Origin: Acetobacteraceae bacterium | Lineage (GTDB): Bacteria; Pseudomonadota; Alphaproteobacteria; Acetobacterales; Acetobacteraceae | Length of the DNA: 9,788 nucleotides | Reading direction: 5' to 3' | NCBI GenBank assembly: GCA_947462945.1 | Contig: CANHTE010000016.1 | Location: 1-9,788, forward strand | Shown here: in pieces, positions 7,053-9,788 of the stretch | Numbering within the stretch: the first letter of the stretch is position 1 | Layout of the letters: every line of letters begins with the position of its first letter | The notes under the pieces: model-generated | Seen by the model: the letters and a program-made list of their open reading frames with translations, nothing else | Told to the model about the DNA's origin: nothing | The model's database searches: none | Program-made: the position numbers and the translations under genes

Positions 7053-7144
7053 GTAAAAGAGCCTCCGGCGGCTGGGGCCACAGGCCCCAGACCCCATCAC
7101 TTGAGGAACGGGGCCCCGGCCCCAGCCGCCGGAGGCCCTTTTAC
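7053..7144. terminator. Inverted repeat, copy 2, placed as a bidirectional terminator
   Basis: Arms 7053-7079 and 7118-7144 pair at 26 of 27 positions around a 38-base centre. The core GCCTCCGGCGGCTGGGGCC (7061-7079) is exactly repeated in reverse at 7118-7136. The outer ends are A/T-rich (GTAAAAG and CTTTTAC), so each strand reads a GC stem followed by a T run, as in an intrinsic terminator. It sits between the convergent folC and dienelactone hydrolase genes. The left half, including GGCCCCAGACCCCA and CTTGAG, matches the arms of the repeat at 2583-2707, so this is also a second copy of that dispersed family. Confidence 0.85.
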
Positions 7145-7152
7145 TTCCTGGC

Positions 7153-7827
7153 TTACAATTGCTTCCCGAAAAATTCCAGCGTGCGCGCCTGCGCCACAGC
7201 CGCATCGCTGGCGACATAGCTGCCGCGATCCTCGCAGCCAAAGCCATGGCCAGCGGCCGGATAGACGAACACCTCCACCTCCGGCCGCGCCGCCTGGATG
7301 GCGGTGACATCGCTGAGCGGAATGGAGCCATCCACCTCGCCGAAATGCAGCTGCACCGGGCAGCGCGGCGCTTCGTGGCGCGCTGCGGCAATACCGCCGC
7401 CATACCAACCGACCGAAGCCTGGAAAGCCGAGCTGCGGGTGGCGCCGTGCCAGGCGACGCTGCCGCCCCAGCAATAGCCCACAATACCGCGCGGCAAGCC
7501 GGCCGGCAGCGCTGCGGCGGCGGCCAGCACGTCCAGCAGGGTCAGATGCTCATCAATCCTGCCGCGCAGGTTGCGGCCCCGCGTCACGTCTTCGGGGGTA
7601 TAGCCCAGCTCCACCCCGCGCTCCGTGCGGTCAAACAGGGCCGGGCAAATCACGGCATAGCCGGCGGCGGCGAAGCTGTCCGCCACGCGGCGCATGTGGC
7701 GGTTCACGCCGAAGATTTCCTGCACGATGACGAGCGCGGCCTTCGCCCCCCCTGACTGGGAATCGGCCGGGCCGGCGCGATAGGCGGCGAAGTCGTGGCC
7801 ATCGGCGGCGGTAAGCGTGATCTGCAT
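7153..7827 (-). CDS. Dienelactone hydrolase family protein
   Basis: This is an alpha/beta hydrolase of the dienelactone hydrolase type, 224 residues, cytoplasmic by absence of a signal peptide. The Cys-Asp-His triad is readable: Cys119 in GYCWGG, Asp166 in FGEVDGSIP, His194 in AAGHGF. Glu37 in VIVQEIFGVN matches the glutamate that holds the cysteine in classical dienelactone hydrolase. Classical members open dienelactone in chloroaromatic breakdown, but many genomes hold paralogues of unknown substrate, and no aromatic-degradation gene is nearby, so the substrate is undetermined. The frame is open up to 8067, but MQITLTAADGHDF at 7827 is the family-like beginning and the extension would run antisense through the DUF4169 gene. 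No strong ribosome binding site is visible before this ATG. It converges with folC and is divergent from the DUF4169 gene by 36 bases. Confidence 0.93.
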   Translation of the reverse strand: MQITLTAADGHDFAAYRAGPADSQSGGAKAALVIVQEIFGVNRHMRRVADSFAAAGYAVICPALFDRTERGVELGYTPEDVTRGRNLRGRIDEHLTLLDVLAAAAALPAGLPRGIVGYCWGGSVAWHGATRSSAFQASVGWYGGGIAAARHEAPRCPVQLHFGEVDGSIPLSDVTAIQAARPEVEVFVYPAAGHGFGCEDRGSYVASDAAVAQARTLEFFGKQL

Positions 7828-7863
7828 GGATGAACCCCGGGGGAAGCTGTTACGCTGCGCAGC
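7828..7863. promoter_or_regulatory. 36-bp divergent spacer with a perfect palindrome
   Basis: The spacer separates two divergent starts and is too short to hold two standard promoters, so at least one must overlap coding sequence. It contains CCCCGGGG (7835-7842) and the perfect 10-base palindrome GCTGCGCAGC (7854-7863) directly touching the DUF4169 ATG. The nearest purine-rich stretch for the DUF4169 gene (GGGGGAAG, 7839-7846) is 17 bases from its ATG, which is too far for a normal Shine-Dalgarno sequence. Confidence 0.4.
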
Positions 7864-8049
7864 ATGGGCGAGGTTGTAAATCTTCGGAAGTGGCGCCGCG
7901 CGCGCAACAAGGCGGAGGAGGCTGCGCAGGCGGCCGCGAACCGGGCTGCCTTTGGCCGCACCCGCGCGCAGAAGGAAACGGACGCGGCCGAAGCCGCCAA
8001 GCGGGAGGCGGTCCTGCATGGCAACCGGCTGGAGACCGAAAAGGAATAG
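7864..8049 (+). CDS. DUF4169 family small protein
   Basis: This is a 61-residue, highly charged protein beginning MGEVVNLRKWRRARNKAEE and continuing with the NRAAFGRT motif (26-33) and an Ala/Glu/Arg-rich C-terminal half. This pattern matches the DUF4169 family of alphaproteobacteria, whose members are about 60 residues and open with a similar E-[VI]-[VI]-NL stretch. The whole chain is likely helical with no membrane segment. The function is unknown. In the genomes I recall, the family often lies beside a small ribbon-helix-helix gene, but the 111 bases downstream hold none. The ATG at 7864 gives the family N-terminus; no good ribosome binding site precedes it. Family call is from recognised motifs. 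Confidence 0.87.
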   Translation: MGEVVNLRKWRRARNKAEEAAQAAANRAAFGRTRAQKETDAAEAAKREAVLHGNRLETEKE

Positions 8050-8061
8050 CTGTCTGGCTTG

Positions 8062-8108
8062 GAGCATGATCCGATCAAACGGCCTTGTTTGAACGGATCA
8101 GGATGCTC
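8062..8108. repeat. GAGCATGATC-type intergenic palindrome
   Basis: GAGCATGATCCGATCAAAC (8062-8080) pairs with 8087-8108 at 18 of 19 positions, with a 3-base insertion in the right arm and a 6-base loop. It lies between the convergent DUF4169 and GGDEF-EAL genes. Palindromes beginning GAGCATGATC are a common dispersed intergenic element in alphaproteobacteria. It could serve as a terminator-like hairpin, though no T run follows. Confidence 0.8.
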
Positions 8109-8122
8109 GAAAACCGGGAGCT

Positions 8123-8161
8123 GGAGCGTGTGACGTGAGCCCTTGCGAGGGGAGCATGCTC
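8123..8161. repeat. Second, weaker GAGC(G/A)TG box pair
   Basis: GGAGCGTG at 8123 and the perfect palindrome GAGCATGCTC (8152-8161) face each other with only their outer six to seven bases matching. The right box touches the stop codon of the GGDEF-EAL gene. Together with GAAAACCGG just upstream, it looks like a degraded or composite extension of the neighbouring palindrome. Confidence 0.4.
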
Positions 8162-9788
8162 TACGCGCGCAGCTTTTCCGGAGGCCGTGGCGGAACCAGT
8201 TCATTCGGCGCCATGGGGCGGGCGACCAGCCAGCCTTGAATGATCGTGCAGCCCGCGCGTCGCAATGCGAAGGCCTGCCCCTGGGTTTCCACCCCTTCGC
8301 CGATCACCTCGATCCCCATGCCGCGCGCCAGCGCCATGGTGGCCCGCAAGACGGCATAGGATTTGGGATCATCGGGCAGGCCAGCCGTGATGGAACGGTC
8401 CAGTTTGAGCCGCTGCACCGGCAGCCGCACCACATGCGGCAGGCCTGAATGCCCGCCGCCGAAATCATCCAGGGAAAGCGGCACGCCGATGTCGCGCAGG
8501 GCAGCCAGGGTGCGGGCCACCGCGGGCAGATCGCGGATCGCGAGGTCCTCGGGGATTTCAATTTCCAACCGATGGGCCGGGACGCCCGCGTCTCGCAGCG
8601 CCTGCTCAACTTCCTGCGCGAAGGCAGGATCATGCAAGGTGGAGATGGTGATGTTGATGCCCAGCTGGGGGGGCGCATCAGCCCGGTCTCCCCATTCGGC
8701 CAGCAGAGCCACGGAGCGACGCAGCACGAAGCGGTCCAGCTCCAGCAGAAGCCCGGCTTCGGCCGCCGCCGGCAGCAATTCGGCAGGCGTTACCCAGCGG
8801 CCCAGGCGGCGGCTGTTCCAGCGGATCAGCGCCTCCGCGCCAACGAGGCGCTGGGTTTCCATGTCCTGCTGCGGCTGAAGATGCAATTCCAGCTCCTCGG
8901 CCGCCAGGGCTTCGGCGAAGGCTTCGCGGAGTTGGGCGCGTTGCTCGGCGCGCTCGCGCAGCGCGGGCTGGAACAGGGCCACCGTGTCGCGCCCCTCGCT
9001 GCGCGCCTCGAAAAGCGCCAGGTCGGCGGCACGCAGGAGTGCATCCGCCTGCCCGCCATGCTCCGGCGCGCAGGCGACGCCGAAACTGCCGGAGAGCGAA
9101 ATCTCCAGCCCCTCCAGCGTGACGGTGCCCCGCAGGGCCTCGCGCAGGCGCTCAGCCAGGGGCAAGGCAGCCTCGGCATGGGCGCCATAGGCGAGGATGG
9201 CGAATTCATCCCCGCTCAGCCGGCTGACGAGATCCGTGGGGCGAACTGCATCCCGCAGGCGGCGTGCCGCTTCCGTCAGCAATGCATCACCCACGCCATG
9301 GCCGTGGCGGTCATTCACGGCCTTGAACTGGTCCAGATCCACCAGCAGCAAGGCGCCGCCCCCGGGGTCACCGGCCATGACGTCCAGTGCTGCCCGGAAC
9401 GTCGCGCGATTGGCGAGGCCGGTCAGGGCGTCGCGCTCGATCAATTGCTCGATCCGCTCCTGAGCCACCTTCAGCGGCGTAACGTCGAGCAACGACAAGA
9501 CGCAACTCGGCTGCCCAAGCGCATCCCTGACCCAGGGGGAGGCACTGATGAGCAAGCGGCGCGGCGGCTGCCCGGGAAGCTGAATCTGGGCTTCGTTTTC
9601 GCCGCGTGTGGCAAAGCCGAATGGGCCTTGCGCATCGCCCCCGCTGGTCAACGCGAGGCCGGAACCGGCAAGCGCCGACGGGGAGGCATCGCCGAAAAGG
9701 CCCATCAGCCGCCGATTGGCGAAGATGGTCTGCCCCCTCTGATCCAGCTTCCAGATGCCGACGGGTGCCATCTCAAGCACAGATCGGA
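8161..9788 (-). CDS. PAS-GGDEF-EAL cyclic-di-GMP signalling protein, 5' end outside window
   Basis: This multidomain protein combines a diguanylate cyclase and a cyclic-di-GMP phosphodiesterase domain, which set cyclic-di-GMP levels for motility and surface-attachment choices. The frame stays open to the right edge, so the GTG at 9780 is unlikely to be the real start; the text enters in a PAS domain (EMAPVGIWKLD ... FANRRL). Counting from that codon, GGDEF covers about 115-270, with metal-site Asp148, an RxxD product-inhibition site at Arg180-Asp183 and the signature as SGDEF (189-193). EAL covers about 285-525, with Glu316 in EAL, Asn376, EIPE at 408-411, DDFG at 438-441, Lys459 and Asp461, Glu495 in EGVET, and Gln515. 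Metal and substrate residues look intact, but loop 6 reads DDFGGGHSG instead of the usual DFGxGYSS, and EIPE replaces EITE. Which activity dominates cannot be told. It converges with the DUF4169 gene across a 111-base repeat region. Confidence 0.95.
   Translation of the reverse strand, partial: RSVLEMAPVGIWKLDQRGQTIFANRRLMGLFGDASPSALAGSGLALTSGGDAQGPFGFATRGENEAQIQLPGQPPRRLLISASPWVRDALGQPSCVLSLLDVTPLKVAQERIEQLIERDALTGLANRATFRAALDVMAGDPGGGALLLVDLDQFKAVNDRHGHGVGDALLTEAARRLRDAVRPTDLVSRLSGDEFAILAYGAHAEAALPLAERLREALRGTVTLEGLEISLSGSFGVACAPEHGGQADALLRAADLALFEARSEGRDTVALFQPALRERAEQRAQLREAFAEALAAEELELHLQPQQDMETQRLVGAEALIRWNSRRLGRWVTPAELLPAAAEAGLLLELDRFVLRRSVALLAEWGDRADAPPQLGINITISTLHDPAFAQEVEQALRDAGVPAHRLEIEIPEDLAIRDLPAVARTLAALRDIGVPLSLDDFGGGHSGLPHVVRLPVQRLKLDRSITAGLPDDPKSYAVLRATMALARGMGIEVIGEGVETQGQAFALRRAGCTIIQGWLVARPMAPNELVPPRPPEKLRA

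Noticed and set aside
7828..8067. N-terminal extension of the dienelactone hydrolase
   Set aside because: It would be antisense to the whole DUF4169 gene and does not resemble the family; the ATG at 7827 gives the expected beginning.
1..9788. CRISPR array, tRNA, rRNA, transposase or phage gene
   Set aside because: No regularly spaced direct repeats, no cloverleaf with the TTCGA-type arm that I could find, and no recombinase or phage motif in any plausible frame.
1..9788. A novel multi-gene system joining the PBP, hydrolase, DUF4169 and GGDEF-EAL genes
   Set aside because: The genes are on alternating strands, separated by repeats or terminators, and each is a common chromosomal family; nothing ties them together beyond proximity.

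Overview
The window is a compact, GC-rich, gene-dense stretch of what looks like an ordinary alphaproteobacterial chromosome. The gene content (accD-folC pair, a DUF4169 small protein, a GAGCATGATC-type intergenic palindrome) and the composition fit an Acetobacteraceae member such as a Roseomonas relative. That placement rests on pattern and memory, not on a search. I see no phage, transposase, tRNA, rRNA or CRISPR.

Layout, left to right. (1) A mechanosensitive channel of the YbiO/MscS type (+), already open at the left edge and therefore missing its N-terminus. (2) A small AzlD-type membrane protein (-) whose stop overlaps the channel stop by 26 bases, with no AzlC partner in the window. (3) A 125-bp near-perfect inverted repeat. 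(4) A class A (PBP1A-family) penicillin-binding protein (-). (5) A divergent 270-bp region that leads into (6) accD and (7) folC (+), overlapping as ATGA. (8) A 92-bp inverted repeat shared in sequence with item 3 and placed as a bidirectional terminator. (9) A dienelactone hydrolase-family enzyme (-), divergent by only 36 bp from (10) a 61-residue DUF4169 protein (+). (11) A GAGCATGATC palindrome. (12) A PAS-GGDEF-EAL cyclic-di-GMP protein (-) that runs off the right edge.

Functionally, accD and folC form a housekeeping unit (malonyl-CoA for fatty acid synthesis; folate polyglutamylation). The PBP and the channel are cell-envelope functions, and the GGDEF-EAL protein is signalling. There is no evidence that these act as one system.

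Nothing here is convincingly a new system. The points most worth a second look are the dispersed composite inverted repeat in two intergenic gaps, a possible 40-codon leader ORF with a strong ribosome binding site ending just before accD, the altered loop-6 motif of the EAL domain, the solitary azlD, and the very short divergent DLH/DUF4169 spacer that ends in a perfect palindrome.
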